A stretch of DNA of 64,000 nucleotides from NCBI RefSeq assembly GCF_014898095.1, contig NZ_CP062946.1, forward strand, positions 2,232,001-2,296,000, given 5' to 3'. The notes below the pieces were generated by a model. It made no database searches. It was not told the DNA's origin and saw nothing but the letters and a program-made list of their open reading frames with translations. The stretch comes from Thalassotalea sp. LPB0316 (GTDB lineage: Bacteria > Pseudomonadota > Gammaproteobacteria > Enterobacterales > Alteromonadaceae). The position numbers and the translations under genes are program-made. Positions 36,514 through 46,131 of this stretch are shown here, piece after piece (the first letter of the stretch is position 1; each line of letters begins with the position of its first letter).

Positions 36514-36535
36514 ACTCTGACCCCCTTGTTGGTGA

Positions 36536-37354
36536 TTAGCTGAAGTTGCGGTTTTGGTATGACTTTTTATCTTGGTTATCGCTAGCCATTTCTCGTTTAA
36601 CGGCAATGCGTTGATTTTTACCCATCAACACCTTGATTTGATACCAAGACTCACGAAATAGCGCGAAACCAGCGCTTGACCACCATGATTTGCGATACAG
36701 TTTTTTAACAGCAGCCAGAGCGTCGGGCGATCGATTGAGTAATTCATCGGCCAATTGATGGGCATGAGCTGTAGGGTCGTCACTGACATGAGTAACTAAA
36801 CCGAGTGTTTTTGCTTGCTCACCACTGATTTGTCGAGCGGTCATCGCTAACTCAAGTGCAACATCTTTACTGACTAACTCTCTCAGTGGCAACGAACCGC
36901 CCATATCGGGAATGAGCCCCCATTTTGCTTCCATTATTGACAAGTTGGCGTCAGGTTTAGCGATGCGAAAGTCTGCGCCAAGAGCGATTTGTAAGCCGCC
37001 GCCCCAACAAATACCTTGAATAGCACAGATTACCGGCACCGGCACTTCACGCCAACCAGTACAAACGTACTGTGCTTTATTAGCGATAAAAGGTGACCAT
37101 TTTGCTAATAATTTTATGCCATTACTTGAGCTGGTTAATACTGATTTAACATCAAGGCCCGTGCAGAAATTGTCGCCATTACCTTGTAAAATAATAACGC
37201 GAACTCGCTTGTCTTTTTTTAATGATTTTATTGTTGCGCAAATCGCGTCAAACATTGGCATATCTAATGCGTTCCCTTTGTCTGGTCGGTTGAGGGAAAC
37301 GGTCGCGATTCCTTTATCATCAAGGTTGACGGTTACTCTATTTTGTTTGGTCAT
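36536..37354 (-). CDS. Enoyl-CoA hydratase/isomerase (crotonase) family protein
   Basis: This 272-residue crotonase-fold protein probably acts on an acyl-CoA. The oxyanion-hole blocks are NRPDKGNALDMPMF (about 22-35), GDNFCTGLDVKSV (about 60-72) and GICWGGGLQIALGADFRIA (about 114-132), followed by IMEAKWGLIPDMGG (about 140-153). Compared with rat crotonase, the second catalytic Glu is kept (E142), but the first is a Gln (Q122). D150 sits where dienoyl-CoA isomerase has an Asp. Hydratase activity is therefore doubtful and an isomerase or other reaction is more likely. The gene converges on rnm; its own terminator has been split by the IS4 element. Confidence 0.85.
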   Translation of the reverse strand: MTKQNRVTVNLDDKGIATVSLNRPDKGNALDMPMFDAICATIKSLKKDKRVRVIILQGNGDNFCTGLDVKSVLTSSSNGIKLLAKWSPFIANKAQYVCTGWREVPVPVICAIQGICWGGGLQIALGADFRIAKPDANLSIMEAKWGLIPDMGGSLPLRELVSKDVALELAMTARQISGEQAKTLGLVTHVSDDPTAHAHQLADELLNRSPDALAAVKKLYRKSWWSSAGFALFRESWYQIKVLMGKNQRIAVKREMASDNQDKKSYQNRNFS

Positions 37355-37615
37355 TTCGGCATTTTTATGATTGGTCGTACCAGTAGGTTAATGGAATTTT
37401 AGCAAGAGGTGAAGATATTTAATTGGGATAGCTACGCGCTATCGTTAATAAATCGAATTTTTAATTAATTTAACGAGAAAAGTATCCACTTACCTTAATT
37501 ATTCGATGCAAATCAGCTTATTTGCTGTTTTATTTGAAGATTATTACATACAATAAAGTTATCTATGTGGTGGGGCTTTCGATATTTTACCCGCCAAATT
37601 TGCCAAGGAATCATC

Positions 37616-38236
37616 ATGAGTCAGTTTTTCTATGTTCACCCAGATAATCCGCAACAGCGCTTGATGAAACAAGCCGTTGCTATGATCAACGATGGTGCGG
37701 TTATTGTTTATCCGACCGATTCAGGCTATGCACTAGGTTGTCATTTAGGTGACAAAAAAGCGCTAGAGCGTATTTGTCAGATTCGCAATATCGATATGGA
37801 TCATGACTTTGCTTTGGTTTGCCGTGATTTATCTGAATTATCTGATTACGCCAAAGTTGATAACACGGCGTTTCGCCTAGTTAAAAATAATACGCCCGGC
37901 GCATATACTTTTATTTTTAAAGCAACTAAAGAAGTGCCCAAGCGCTTGATGAACCCTAAAAAGAAAACCATTGGTATTCGTATTCCACAAAATAACATCG
38001 CTCAGGCCTTACTTGAGGAGCTCAATGAACCCTTGTTATCAACGACCTTGATCATGCCTGGTGCGGCAATGGCAGAGTACGATCCTGAGCATATTCGCGA
38101 TATTCTAGAAAAACGCGTTGATTTAATCATAAATGGTGGCTATTTAGGCGAGAACCCAACCACGATAATTGACTTTAGCGAAGGTGAGGTTGAAATCATT
38201 CGCGAAGGTGAAGGTGATCCCGAGCCCTTTAGGTAG
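37616..38236 (+). CDS. yciO: YciO, Sua5/YciO/YrdC-family protein
   Basis: YciO belongs to the Sua5/YrdC fold family, whose main members make threonylcarbamoyl-AMP for tRNA t6A; the role of YciO itself is unclear. The RNA/nucleotide-binding motifs are visible: VIVYPTDSGYALGCHLGDKKAL (about residues 27-48, shown in part), RDLSELSDYAKVDN, and GIRIPQNNIAQALL with the LLSTTLIMPG segment. An upstream in-frame ATG at 37565 exists, but the ATG at 37616 is preceded by AAGGAATCATC and starts at the family's usual MSQFF. scpA starts four bases after the stop. Confidence 0.92.
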   Translation: MSQFFYVHPDNPQQRLMKQAVAMINDGAVIVYPTDSGYALGCHLGDKKALERICQIRNIDMDHDFALVCRDLSELSDYAKVDNTAFRLVKNNTPGAYTFIFKATKEVPKRLMNPKKKTIGIRIPQNNIAQALLEELNEPLLSTTLIMPGAAMAEYDPEHIRDILEKRVDLIINGGYLGENPTTIIDFSEGEVEIIREGEGDPEPFR

Positions 38237-38240
38237 TGCG

Positions 38241-39065
38241 ATGCAAGCTAATGAAGATAACAAGTCACCACATGGTGCCATGATCCAACAAGAATTGCCG
38301 CTTGCTTTTGTCAAAGGTGAAGCGGTGATCGAAAAGCCGCAAGACTTGTTTATTCCGCCCGATGCCCTTGAAGTCATTTTAGAAAGCTTTGAAGGGCCCC
38401 TTGATTTACTGCTTTATTTAATTCGCAAACAAAAATTCGACATTTTGGATTTACCGATAGCACCTATTTCTCAGCAATACATGCAGTATGTTGAAGTGAT
38501 GAAAGACTTTAATATGGAGCTTGCGGCAGAGTACTTGGTGATGGCCGCTATTTTAGCGGAAATAAAATCAAGGCTGTTGCTGCCCAAGCAAGCGATTGAA
38601 GAAGATGAACTCGATCCTCGTGCAGAACTCGTTAGACGCTTACAAGAGTATGAAGTGTTTAAGCAAGCGGCGGAAAAAATCGATGAATTGCCAAGGTTAG
38701 AGCGCGATAACTTCACCGGCCAAGCCATGATGCCCGATGCCTATAAATTGCAGATACAATTACCCGATGTTGACCTACAAGAGCTCGTCTTTGCTATGCA
38801 AAGCGTACTTAAAAGAAGTGAAGCGTTTGAGCATCATCACATTCACAAAGAGGCCTTATCCACGCGCGAACGGATGAGTTTGATTTTATCGCAATTACAA
38901 ACATCGCCTGAACAGATGTTAGATTTTGTGCAATTGTTCGATGTTAAAGAAGGCCGGGCAGGGGTTGTGGTGAGTTTTCTTGCGATTTTGGAGCTGTTAA
39001 AAGAATCGCTAATAAAATGTATTCAAACTACCGCTTTTGGTACAATTTCGGTTAAACTTGCCTGA
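38241..39065 (+). CDS. scpA: Segregation and condensation protein A (kleisin)
   Basis: ScpA is the kleisin that bridges SMC heads with ScpB in the bacterial condensin-like complex. The N-terminal kleisin motif [20 protein letters not shown] (about residues 48-67) is clear. [20 protein letters not shown] follows, then a central Glu/Asp-rich helical stretch and the C-terminal winged-helix segment ([14 protein letters not shown]). The ATG at 38241, four bases after yciO, is preferred over an upstream start at 38169 inside yciO. The stop overlaps the scpB start by one base. Gammaproteobacteria with MukBEF often keep ScpAB in this same rluB neighbourhood. Confidence 0.93.
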   Translation: MQANEDNKSPHGAMIQQELPLAFVKGEAVIEKPQDLFIPPDALEVILESFEGPLDLLLYLIRKQKFDILDLPIAPISQQYMQYVEVMKDFNMELAAEYLVMAAILAEIKSRLLLPKQAIEEDELDPRAELVRRLQEYEVFKQAAEKIDELPRLERDNFTGQAMMPDAYKLQIQLPDVDLQELVFAMQSVLKRSEAFEHHHIHKEALSTRERMSLILSQLQTSPEQMLDFVQLFDVKEGRAGVVVSFLAILELLKESLIKCIQTTAFGTISVKLA

Positions 39066-39649
39066 TGAAAAAAATTGATGATAAGCAAGTGGTTAAATTA
39101 ATTGAAGCAGCAGTTTTTGTTGCCGATAAACCCTTGTCAAAAAATCAAATTAAATCAACGGTTTTAAGCCCGTATCAGGTAAGCTCGCAACAATTTAATC
39201 AGGCGATTACTCAGTTAATAGCCGATTATCAAGATCGCGGCATAAGATTTCTTGAGGTTGCTTCTGGTTATCGGTTTCAAGCTGTCGATGAAGTTGCACA
39301 AGAGTTATCTATTTTGTTTCAAGAAAAAGCGCCGAGGTATTCTCGAGCATTACTTGAAACTTTAGCGTTAATTGCCTACAAACAACCCATTACGCGCGGT
39401 GAAATTGAAGAAGTTCGCGGCGTAGCGGTGAGTAGTCACATAATGAAAACGCTACAAGATCGAGAGTGGATACAAGTTGTTGGCCACAAAGAAGTGCCTG
39501 GTCGGCCTTCGCTTTATGCCACAACCAAAGCGTTTCTCGATTATTTTTCGTTAACGTCGTTAGCTCAGTTACCTGAGCTAATGCCAGTTCCTACGATGAA
39601 CTTGGCAGATGACCTAACTCCCATTAAAGAGTCAGCAGACAGTGCCTGA
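39065..39649 (+). CDS. scpB: Segregation and condensation protein B
   Basis: ScpB is the winged-helix partner that binds the ScpA kleisin as a dimer. Two winged-helix domains are seen: residues 5-80 ([21 protein letters not shown], shown in part) and 85-165 with [29 protein letters not shown] (shown by its ends) and [18 protein letters not shown]. The 194-residue length is normal. The ATG overlaps the scpA stop (TGATG), which implies translational coupling. rluB starts 35 bases downstream. Confidence 0.95.
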   Translation: MKKIDDKQVVKLIEAAVFVADKPLSKNQIKSTVLSPYQVSSQQFNQAITQLIADYQDRGIRFLEVASGYRFQAVDEVAQELSILFQEKAPRYSRALLETLALIAYKQPITRGEIEEVRGVAVSSHIMKTLQDREWIQVVGHKEVPGRPSLYATTKAFLDYFSLTSLAQLPELMPVPTMNLADDLTPIKESADSA

Positions 39650-39684
39650 TAAGGTAAGCACTACTGACGTAAGAGATAAAGACT

Positions 39685-40548
39685 ATGTCTGAAAAGTTGC
39701 AAAAAGTACTTGCTCGCGCAGGAAAAGGCTCACGTCGTGAAATGGAGTCTTTTATTAGTCAAGGCCGAGTAAGCGTTGATGGTAAAACCGCCTTTTTAGG
39801 CGATCGTGTTGAAGGAACTGAGCAGATCCGTGTTGATGGTCACTTGGTCGCACTTCAGTCGAAAGATAAAGATATTTGTCGGGTATTGATGTACAACAAA
39901 CCTGAAGGTGAGATGTGTACCCGTAAAGATCCCGAGGGTCGACCAACGGTATTCGATCGTCTGCCTAAGTTAGAAAATGGTCGCTGGATAGCCGTCGGTC
40001 GTTTAGATATTAATACCCAAGGCATGTTGTTATTTACCACTGATGGTGAACTTGCCAACCGCTTAATGCACCCATCGCGCAAAGTCGAGCGTGAATATGC
40101 CGTGCGCGTGTTTGGCGAAGTTGATGATGCGATGTTACAGCGCTTGCGCAACGGGGTTAAATTAGAAGATGGCCCAGCTAAATTCAATAAAATTACTTAT
40201 CGCGGTGGTGAAGGGCGCAACCATTGGTTTCACGTTGTTTTAACTGAAGGTCGAAACCGCGAAGTACGACGTTTATGGGAAAGCCAAGACGTACAAGTAA
40301 GTCGTCTAATTCGCGTGCGCTACGGTGATATTCAATTGCAGCGTCAGTTGCCGCTTGGTGGCTGGGTTGAGTTAGGGATCAAAGACGTAAATTACTATCG
40401 CAAATTGGTTCAATTGCCGCCAGAAACACAATCAAAAGTGAAAGTGGATGAAAAAGCGATTGATAACGCCAAAAACAGACGTATTCGTCGTTCGGTGAAA
40501 AAACACCATATGCGTCAGCAACAGTCTAATCGCCGTCGCAGAAATTAA
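39685..40548 (+). CDS. rluB: 23S rRNA pseudouridine-2605 synthase
   Basis: RluB isomerises U2605 of 23S rRNA. The N-terminal S4 RNA-binding domain ([20 protein letters not shown], residues 3-22, and DGKTAFLGD) is followed by the RsuA-type catalytic domain. The catalytic Asp is in [20 protein letters not shown] (about residues 111-130), and [16 protein letters not shown] lies near 190. The tail is strongly basic ([23 protein letters not shown], shown by its start), as in other RluB proteins. It closes the yciO-scpA-scpB-rluB run and ends at a terminator. Confidence 0.95.
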   Translation: MSEKLQKVLARAGKGSRREMESFISQGRVSVDGKTAFLGDRVEGTEQIRVDGHLVALQSKDKDICRVLMYNKPEGEMCTRKDPEGRPTVFDRLPKLENGRWIAVGRLDINTQGMLLFTTDGELANRLMHPSRKVEREYAVRVFGEVDDAMLQRLRNGVKLEDGPAKFNKITYRGGEGRNHWFHVVLTEGRNREVRRLWESQDVQVSRLIRVRYGDIQLQRQLPLGGWVELGIKDVNYYRKLVQLPPETQSKVKVDEKAIDNAKNRRIRRSVKKHHMRQQQSNRRRRN

Positions 40549-40572
40549 CCGGGATGATTATCCTCGAATCTA

Positions 40573-40609
40573 AATGAGCACTTGCGTTATCAGTGCTCAT
40601 TTTCTTTTA
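40573..40609 (+). terminator. Intrinsic terminator after rluB
   Basis: AATGAGCACT pairs with AGTGCTCATT around a nine-base loop, followed by TTCTTTT. It lies 25 bases after the rluB stop. Confidence 0.88.
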
Positions 40610-40634
40610 GATTACATTACAAAGCGTGTACTTG

Positions 40635-41780
40635 ATGGAACATCAAATTTTTACGGTTGAAAGCCAAACCGAACTCGTAGAATTATGTCAACAACTTGCC
40701 GAAGAAAGCGTATTAGCGATTGATACTGAGTTTGTCCGCACGCGCACCTTATTTCCCAAACTGGGGCTGTTACAAGTTGGTAGTAGCCAGGTAACAGCCT
40801 GTATTGATCCGTTAGCGGTCGACGATTTAACACCGTTCTGGCAATTACTCACCAATAACAACATTTTAAAAGTGCTACACGCTTGTAGTGAAGATCTCGA
40901 GGTTTTTGCCACGAGTGGTAATATCACGATTAACAATATGCTCGATAGCCAAATTATGATGGCATTTCTCGATCACGGCATCTCGGTAGGGTATGCAGCG
41001 ACTGTCAAACATTTTCTTGATGTAGAGTTAGATAAAACCGAATCGAGAACTGATTGGATCAAACGCCCGTTGAGCGATAACCAAATACAATATGCGGCAG
41101 CCGATGTTTATTATCTATACCGACTGTTTCCCAAATTACTGGCTGAAATCGAAGCGAAAGGCTATTTAACTGCGGTTGAGGAAGAGTCTTTGCAGTTAAT
41201 CAACAAAAAAGCGCAAGTTATTGACCCAATGAGCTTATATCAAGATGTTAAGCTGAGTTGGAAACTAGCGCCAAGTGGCTTAAACCGCTTAAAACACTTA
41301 GCTAACTGGCGGTATATACAAGCGGTAAAGCGCGATTTACCGATTAGTTTTGTCGCTAAAGATCCAACCTTGTTTACCTTAGCCTTGCACGATCCAAAGA
41401 GTGTTTCAGCCATGCTCAACCTTGAAGGTTGTGATATGCAAGACGTTCGCTATAAAGGTAAAGCGATGTTAAATGTACTCAAAGCGGCTAGAGCCGATAG
41501 CCCAGATGATTATCCTGAAAAAATTGAGCGCCTTGATACTGCAGCCGGTTACAAACAAATATTTAAACGATTAAAAAACTTCTTATCGCAGCAGGCCGAT
41601 GCTAACCAAGTACCGATGGCAGTACTTGCTTCGAAAAAACAGATGAATCAACTGCTAAAATGGCAGTTTAACCTCAATAATTATCGTCAAACTAACGAGC
41701 GTATCGACTTACTATGCGGTTGGCGTCACGCATTGATTGGCGAGCAATTAGCAAAATTTATTGCCAATAATTACCAATAA
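40635..41780 (+). CDS. rnd: Ribonuclease D
   Basis: RNase D is a 3'-5' exoribonuclease that trims tRNA precursors. The DEDDy catalytic residues are present: Asp and Glu in LAIDTEFVRTRTLF (about residues 28-41), Asp in LHACSEDLEVF (near 83), and Tyr/Asp in YAAADVYYLYRLF (near 154). Two HRDC-like helical domains fill the C-terminal half. A GTG at 40626 would add three residues, but the ATG at 40635 (MEHQIFTV) fits the family start better; neither has a clear ribosome-binding site. It heads a group with ycgL, the transglycosylase and ycgN. Confidence 0.93.
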   Translation: MEHQIFTVESQTELVELCQQLAEESVLAIDTEFVRTRTLFPKLGLLQVGSSQVTACIDPLAVDDLTPFWQLLTNNNILKVLHACSEDLEVFATSGNITINNMLDSQIMMAFLDHGISVGYAATVKHFLDVELDKTESRTDWIKRPLSDNQIQYAAADVYYLYRLFPKLLAEIEAKGYLTAVEEESLQLINKKAQVIDPMSLYQDVKLSWKLAPSGLNRLKHLANWRYIQAVKRDLPISFVAKDPTLFTLALHDPKSVSAMLNLEGCDMQDVRYKGKAMLNVLKAARADSPDDYPEKIERLDTAAGYKQIFKRLKNFLSQQADANQVPMAVLASKKQMNQLLKWQFNLNNYRQTNERIDLLCGWRHALIGEQLAKFIANNYQ

Positions 41781-41788
41781 TTTATATT

Positions 41789-41843
41789 ACACCAACCCCG
41801 TTAAATTCTCGCTGAGTGAGTAAAAGTTTAACGGGATTGGTGT
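41789..41843. repeat. Palindromic repeat hairpin 3' of rnd
   Basis: ACACCAACCCCGTTAAA and TTTAACGGGATTGGTGT are 17-base arms with one mismatch, around a loop holding CTCGCTGAGTGAG. The loop and arm bases resemble the palindromic region at 25681-25944 (ACCAATTTCGTTAAA and TTCTCGCTGAATGA), so the two probably belong to one dispersed family. It may also stop transcription leaving rnd. Confidence 0.7.
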
Positions 41844-41876
41844 TACATTTTCTAATTTACGCGAAAGGTTATTTCC

Positions 41877-42161
41877 ATGTTATGTGCGGTTTATAAAAGC
41901 CCGAAAAAAGCGCAAACCTATTTATTTGTTGAAAAACGAGATGATTTTTCTCGTGTCCCTGAACCATTATTGAATACATTTGGTAAACCAGTATTGGTTA
42001 CCTTAGTTAATTTGGCGAAAAAAGATAAATTAGCTTTTGCCGACATCAACAAAGTAAAAACAGAGCTTGTCGACAACGGTTTCTATTTACAATTACCACC
42101 GCCACAAGAAGACTTATTAAAAGAGCATTTAAAAGCGCAAGGTCGTTCAGAATATGAGTAA
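41877..42161 (+). CDS. ycgL: YcgL-domain protein
   Basis: YcgL is a small conserved gammaproteobacterial protein of 94 residues with an alpha/beta sandwich fold and no proven role. The start [20 protein letters not shown] (residues 1-20), then [17 protein letters not shown] and the end [15 protein letters not shown] match the family throughout. Its gene lies next to rnd in many gammaproteobacteria, which suggests a link to RNA processing. The 3' end overlaps the transglycosylase start by eight bases. Confidence 0.93.
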   Translation: MLCAVYKSPKKAQTYLFVEKRDDFSRVPEPLLNTFGKPVLVTLVNLAKKDKLAFADINKVKTELVDNGFYLQLPPPQEDLLKEHLKAQGRSEYE

Positions 42162-43194
42162 AATGAATTCTTTAATTAAACTTATTGCGAGCTCAGCAAT
42201 TGGATTAAGTGTTTCCTTCCACGCCATTGGTCAAGAGCAAAAGCCGACCTTTGAGCAATATATTGAGCAAATCAAGCAAGAAGCAATAGCCAAAGGTTAC
42301 AGCGAACAATTTGTAGAAGATAGCTTTGCTAACGTCACTTTTCACAAACGCGCAGTAAAGGCAGATCGCAACCAACCTGAAACCGTTGAAACACTCGATA
42401 CTTACTTACCCAAACGCGTGCCTGAGTGGAAAGTTAATCGCGCCCGTAAGCTTTATAAAGAAAATCAAGAGCTATTAACCAAAGTTGGTGAAGAATATGG
42501 TGTTCAACCGCGTTTTATCGTTGCACTGTGGGGCCTTGAAACCAACTTTGGCCGCATCATGGGTAACTATAATGTGGTTTCTGCACTATCAACGTTGGCC
42601 TATGAGGGGCGCCGTGAAGCCTTTTTCAAAAAGCAGTTATTCGCGGCACTACAAATTCTCGATGAAGGCCACATCAAAGTTGAAAATATGAAAGGCTCAT
42701 GGGCCGGCGCTATGGGGCAAAACCAATTTATGCCGACCTCTTTTCTCGCCTACGCAGTTGACGGTGATGGCGATGGCAAAAAAGATATTTGGGGCAATAA
42801 AGCTGATGTTTTTGCATCAATGGCAAACTATCTTAAAACAGAAGGTTGGAATGACGCATTAACTTGGGGACGTCAAGTTAAATTACCTGACAACTTTGAT
42901 GTTTCACAGGCTGTACCTCGCAATACGGGGAGTCGTAAAAACTGGCTAAAGGCCATGGATAGTTACGCTAAAACAATGGCTGAATGGCAAGCTTTAGGTG
43001 TGCGCCGCGCTGATGGTAGAGATTTACCAAAAGTCGATATCAAAGCGGCGATGGTTTTTCCCGATGATGAAAACGGCCGTGTCTATTTAGCCTACGACAA
43101 TTACAAATCGTTAATGCATTGGAATTTTTCCTACTATTTTGTCAGTTCGGTTGGTGTGTTATCTGATCGCATAAAATTCCCGCCAATTGAATAG
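42154..43194 (+). CDS. Lytic murein transglycosylase, MltB family
   Basis: This secreted enzyme cleaves the glycan strands of peptidoglycan to 1,6-anhydro ends. A signal peptide of about 26 residues (cleavage near HAIGQ) has no lipobox, so the protein is soluble periplasmic, unlike lipoprotein MltB. The catalytic Glu is in [18 protein letters not shown] (near residue 130), followed by [16 protein letters not shown] (near 187) and [11 protein letters not shown] (near 204), all standard for the TIGR02283 subgroup. It lacks a C-terminal peptidoglycan-binding domain. It overlaps ycgL by eight bases and is followed by ycgN after 11. Confidence 0.93.
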   Translation: MSKMNSLIKLIASSAIGLSVSFHAIGQEQKPTFEQYIEQIKQEAIAKGYSEQFVEDSFANVTFHKRAVKADRNQPETVETLDTYLPKRVPEWKVNRARKLYKENQELLTKVGEEYGVQPRFIVALWGLETNFGRIMGNYNVVSALSTLAYEGRREAFFKKQLFAALQILDEGHIKVENMKGSWAGAMGQNQFMPTSFLAYAVDGDGDGKKDIWGNKADVFASMANYLKTEGWNDALTWGRQVKLPDNFDVSQAVPRNTGSRKNWLKAMDSYAKTMAEWQALGVRRADGRDLPKVDIKAAMVFPDDENGRVYLAYDNYKSLMHWNFSYYFVSSVGVLSDRIKFPPIE

Positions 43195-43205
43195 AGCATC
43201 TGTTA

Positions 43206-43754
43206 ATGGCTAAAAACAAAGCGCGTAATAAAGCTAAATCACAAGGCTCAAAAGTAGTACCTTTTTGGGAAACCAAAACACTCGAAGAAATGAGTCGTGA
43301 GCAATGGGAGTCGTTGTGTGATGGTTGCGCTAAATGTTGTTTACACAAGTTTATTGACGATCCTGATGTCGATGAACAAGACGAGCTAAAGCCTACTGAT
43401 CACATTAAAGATCACGAGCAGATGGTACACAGTTCGATTGTTTGTCATTTGTTAAACGATAAAACATGCCAATGTACTCAGTATGAAAAGCGCACGGTAT
43501 TAGTACCTGATTGTGTGCGTTTAACGCAAGATAATATCGACGATGTTTTTTTTATGCCACCGAGTTGTACGTATCGCCGACTTAAAGAGGGCAGAGGTAT
43601 GCCTTCTTGGCATCCGTTATTAAACGGCGGTAAAAAAACAAAAATGCATGCCGCCGGTATGTCGGTGCGTGGCAAAGTGGTTAAAGATAATGAAGTGTCA
43701 TTAGACGATTTTGAAAAATATATCGTCACTTGGCCGTTAGACGATATCGACTAA
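43206..43754 (+). CDS. ycgN: YcgN (UPF0260) cysteine-cluster protein
   Basis: UPF0260 proteins have a CxxCxxCC motif of the zinc/iron-chelating domain family. Here it is CDGCAKCC near residue 40, with further cysteines in HLLNDKTCQCTQYEKR, VLVPDCVRL and MPPSCTYRRL, eight or more in all. The SWHPLL block near 138 is family-specific. The function is unknown; metal binding is likely. The 182-residue protein has a basic N-terminal extension (MAKNKARNKAKSQG). It is the last gene of the rnd group and converges on the gamma-carbonic-anhydrase gene. Confidence 0.9.
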   Translation: MAKNKARNKAKSQGSKVVPFWETKTLEEMSREQWESLCDGCAKCCLHKFIDDPDVDEQDELKPTDHIKDHEQMVHSSIVCHLLNDKTCQCTQYEKRTVLVPDCVRLTQDNIDDVFFMPPSCTYRRLKEGRGMPSWHPLLNGGKKTKMHAAGMSVRGKVVKDNEVSLDDFEKYIVTWPLDDID

Positions 43755-43781
43755 CGGCTTGGAGCGCTTTCAGGACAAAGT

Positions 43782-44303
43782 CTATTTTATTTCTGTTAAC
43801 TGTTCAGCAAAAAACTGTGCATTGTTAACATAGTGATCAGCGGAGTGTTTGAGCAACGCCTGTGTTTTTTCATCTAATGGTTTAATGACTTTTGCCGGCG
43901 AGCCCAGTACCATGTGGCCGTCAGGTATTTCCATCCCCTCGGTAACGAGGGCGTTTGCACCAATCAAACAGTGCTTACCGATTTTAGCGCCGTTTAACAC
44001 TACGGCATTCATACCTACTAAGCTGTTATCGCCTATCGTACAGCCGTGTAGCATCACTTTATGGCCTATTGTTACGTTAGTGCCAAGCGTTAGTGGGAAT
44101 TTTTCATCAACATGTAAAATACTGCCATCTTGAATGTTCGTATTTTCACCTACCGTAATGGTATCGCAATCTGCCCGCATTACTACGTTAAACCATACAC
44201 TGGCGTTTTTGTGTAACATCACTTGCCCAATTACCGCTGCTGTTGGTGCGATAAAACAGCTTTCATCGATAATGGGTTGATGCTCTGCAAGTTGGTAAAT
44301 CAT
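43782..44303 (-). CDS. Gamma-carbonic-anhydrase-like protein (YrdA/CaiE type)
   Basis: This is a left-handed beta-helix protein of 173 residues that should form trimers. Hexapeptide repeats run from about residue 18 to 130 ([LIV]-G-x-N type, for example VIGQVMLHKN, ITVGENTNIQDGS, IGHKVMLHGCTIGD, LNGAKIGKHCLIGA). The three zinc-ligand histidines expected for gamma carbonic anhydrases are seen in ILHVD and IGHKVMLHG. Activity of YrdA-type members has often not been shown. An E. coli-like VLGSPAKVIKPL lies near the C-terminus. The gene converges on ycgN and has no operon partner. Confidence 0.9.
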   Translation of the reverse strand: MIYQLAEHQPIIDESCFIAPTAAVIGQVMLHKNASVWFNVVMRADCDTITVGENTNIQDGSILHVDEKFPLTLGTNVTIGHKVMLHGCTIGDNSLVGMNAVVLNGAKIGKHCLIGANALVTEGMEIPDGHMVLGSPAKVIKPLDEKTQALLKHSADHYVNNAQFFAEQLTEIK

Positions 44304-44580
44304 AATCTTCCTATCTATTTTTTTATTACTTTTATTGGCGCCATGGTAGAACGCTCGCCGCCTGTACAGTCATTTTAACGATCAATAATGAAAATAATAT
44401 AAGTTAAAACAAAAATCGGTATATAAAACAGTCATAAAGTGGTAAAACATTAACCGCATGTGCTCAAAAATTACAATAAGAAACAAAGTACTAATCAAAC
44501 AATAGGTACGATCGCATGCAAAATACCAATCGAGCGAATTGGTAGTTAATAATAATTTTCACAGGAACATAAGGTGCCTC

Positions 44581-46122
44581 ATGAGAATAGGAATACCCAA
44601 AGAAACAATATCAGGGGAGAATCGGGTAGCCGCTTCACCCACCTCGATAAAAGCGCTGATCAATTTAGGTTTTGACGTTGTTGTTGAAAAAAATGCTGGT
44701 AAAAAAGCAAGTTTCAATGACAGTGATTTAGCCGATGCAGGCGCTACGATTTTAACGGCGGAAGAAACTTGGCAAAGCGATATTATTTATAAAGTTAACG
44801 CGCCTTCTCTCGAAGAAGTTGACTTAATGAAAGACAACGCCACCTTGGTAAGTTTTATCTCGCCAGCGCAAAATCAAGAGCTACTCGATGCGTTAAAAAA
44901 CAAATCAATTAATACATTGGCGATGGATATGGTGCCTCGAATGACCCGCTCACAGTCACTCGATGCGTTAAGTTCGATGGCTAACATTGCTGGTTATCGC
45001 GCGGTAGTGGAAGCTACTCATCATTTTGGTCGTTTCTTAACAGGTCAAATTACCGCTGCTGGCAATTTACCCCCTGCAAAAGTAATGGTTATTGGTGCTG
45101 GTGTAGCTGGTTTAGCTGCCATTGGTACTGCTGGGAGCTTAGGTGCCGTTGTTCGTGCTTTTGATACTCGACCTGAAGTTAAAGAGCAGATCGAGAGTAT
45201 GGGCGCAGAGTTTTTAGAGCTCGACTACGAAGAAGAGGAAGATGCTGGCTCAGGTGACGGTTACGCCAAAGAAATGAGTAAGGCGTTTATCGAAGCTGAA
45301 ATGGCTTTGTTTGCAGCGCAAGCAAAAGAAGTTGATATCATTATCACAACGGCGATGATCCCAGGTAAACCAGCACCTAAGCTGATTACTGCTGAAATGG
45401 TTAAGTCGATGAAACCAGGCAGTATCATTGTTGATTTAGCCGCTGCGGGTGGTGGTAATTGTGAATTAACTAAGCCGGGCAAAGTGTCAACGGTTGCCGG
45501 CGTTAAAATTATTGGTTACACCGATTTAGTTTCGCGTTTACCTAATCAATCATCGGCACTTTATGCCAATAACTTAGTCAACTTAACTAAGTTAACGTGT
45601 CCTGAAAAAGACGGTGAGTTTGTTATTGATTTTGACGACCAAGTTATTCGCAATATGACGGTTGTTAATCAAGGTGAAATTACCTTCCCGCCACCGCCAA
45701 TTCAAGTCAGTGCTGCGCCAGCTAAGCCTCAAGCTAAGCCAGAAGTGAGTAAAGTTGAAGAGCAGGAACCAACAGAGAAAGACAAGTCGAAAAAATACTG
45801 GGCGATGACCTTAGCAGCCGGTGTTTTTGGCTGGATAGCTAGTGTTGCACCCGCTGATTTTCTATCGCACTTCACGGTATTTGTTTTAGCTTGTGTGGTT
45901 GGCTATTACGTGGTTTGGAATGTCAGCCATTCACTGCACACGCCGCTAATGAGTGTTACCAATGCGATTTCGGGCATCATCATTGTTGGCGCTATCTTAC
46001 AAGTTGGCAATGATAATTTATTGATCCAAGTGCTATCGGCGTTTGCCATTTTAATAGCCACGATTAATATCGTTGGTGGTTTTGTGGTGACCGACCGCAT
46101 GTTGAAGATGTTTAGGAAGTAG
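44581..46122 (+). CDS. pntA: NAD(P) transhydrogenase alpha subunit
   Basis: PntA and PntB form the proton-translocating transhydrogenase, which makes NADPH from NADH at the expense of the proton gradient. Residues 1-380 are the NAD(H)-binding domain ([41 protein letters not shown]). A Pro/Ala/Glu-rich linker (about 385-420) leads to four membrane helices (about 425-510). At 513 residues it is the fused enteric-type alpha chain. The ATG at 44581, preceded by AAGGTGCC, is chosen over an upstream frame at 44539 because MRIGIPKE is the normal N-terminus. pntB follows after nine bases. Confidence 0.96.
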   Translation: MRIGIPKETISGENRVAASPTSIKALINLGFDVVVEKNAGKKASFNDSDLADAGATILTAEETWQSDIIYKVNAPSLEEVDLMKDNATLVSFISPAQNQELLDALKNKSINTLAMDMVPRMTRSQSLDALSSMANIAGYRAVVEATHHFGRFLTGQITAAGNLPPAKVMVIGAGVAGLAAIGTAGSLGAVVRAFDTRPEVKEQIESMGAEFLELDYEEEEDAGSGDGYAKEMSKAFIEAEMALFAAQAKEVDIIITTAMIPGKPAPKLITAEMVKSMKPGSIIVDLAAAGGGNCELTKPGKVSTVAGVKIIGYTDLVSRLPNQSSALYANNLVNLTKLTCPEKDGEFVIDFDDQVIRNMTVVNQGEITFPPPPIQVSAAPAKPQAKPEVSKVEEQEPTEKDKSKKYWAMTLAAGVFGWIASVAPADFLSHFTVFVLACVVGYYVVWNVSHSLHTPLMSVTNAISGIIIVGAILQVGNDNLLIQVLSAFAILIATINIVGGFVVTDRMLKMFRK

Positions 46123-46131
46123 GGGAGCACA

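Noticed and set aside
44524..44544. Hairpin TACCAAT/ATTGGTA upstream of pntA as an operator.
   Set aside because: It has only seven-base arms and resembles the dispersed ACCAAT repeats; nothing supports a regulatory role.
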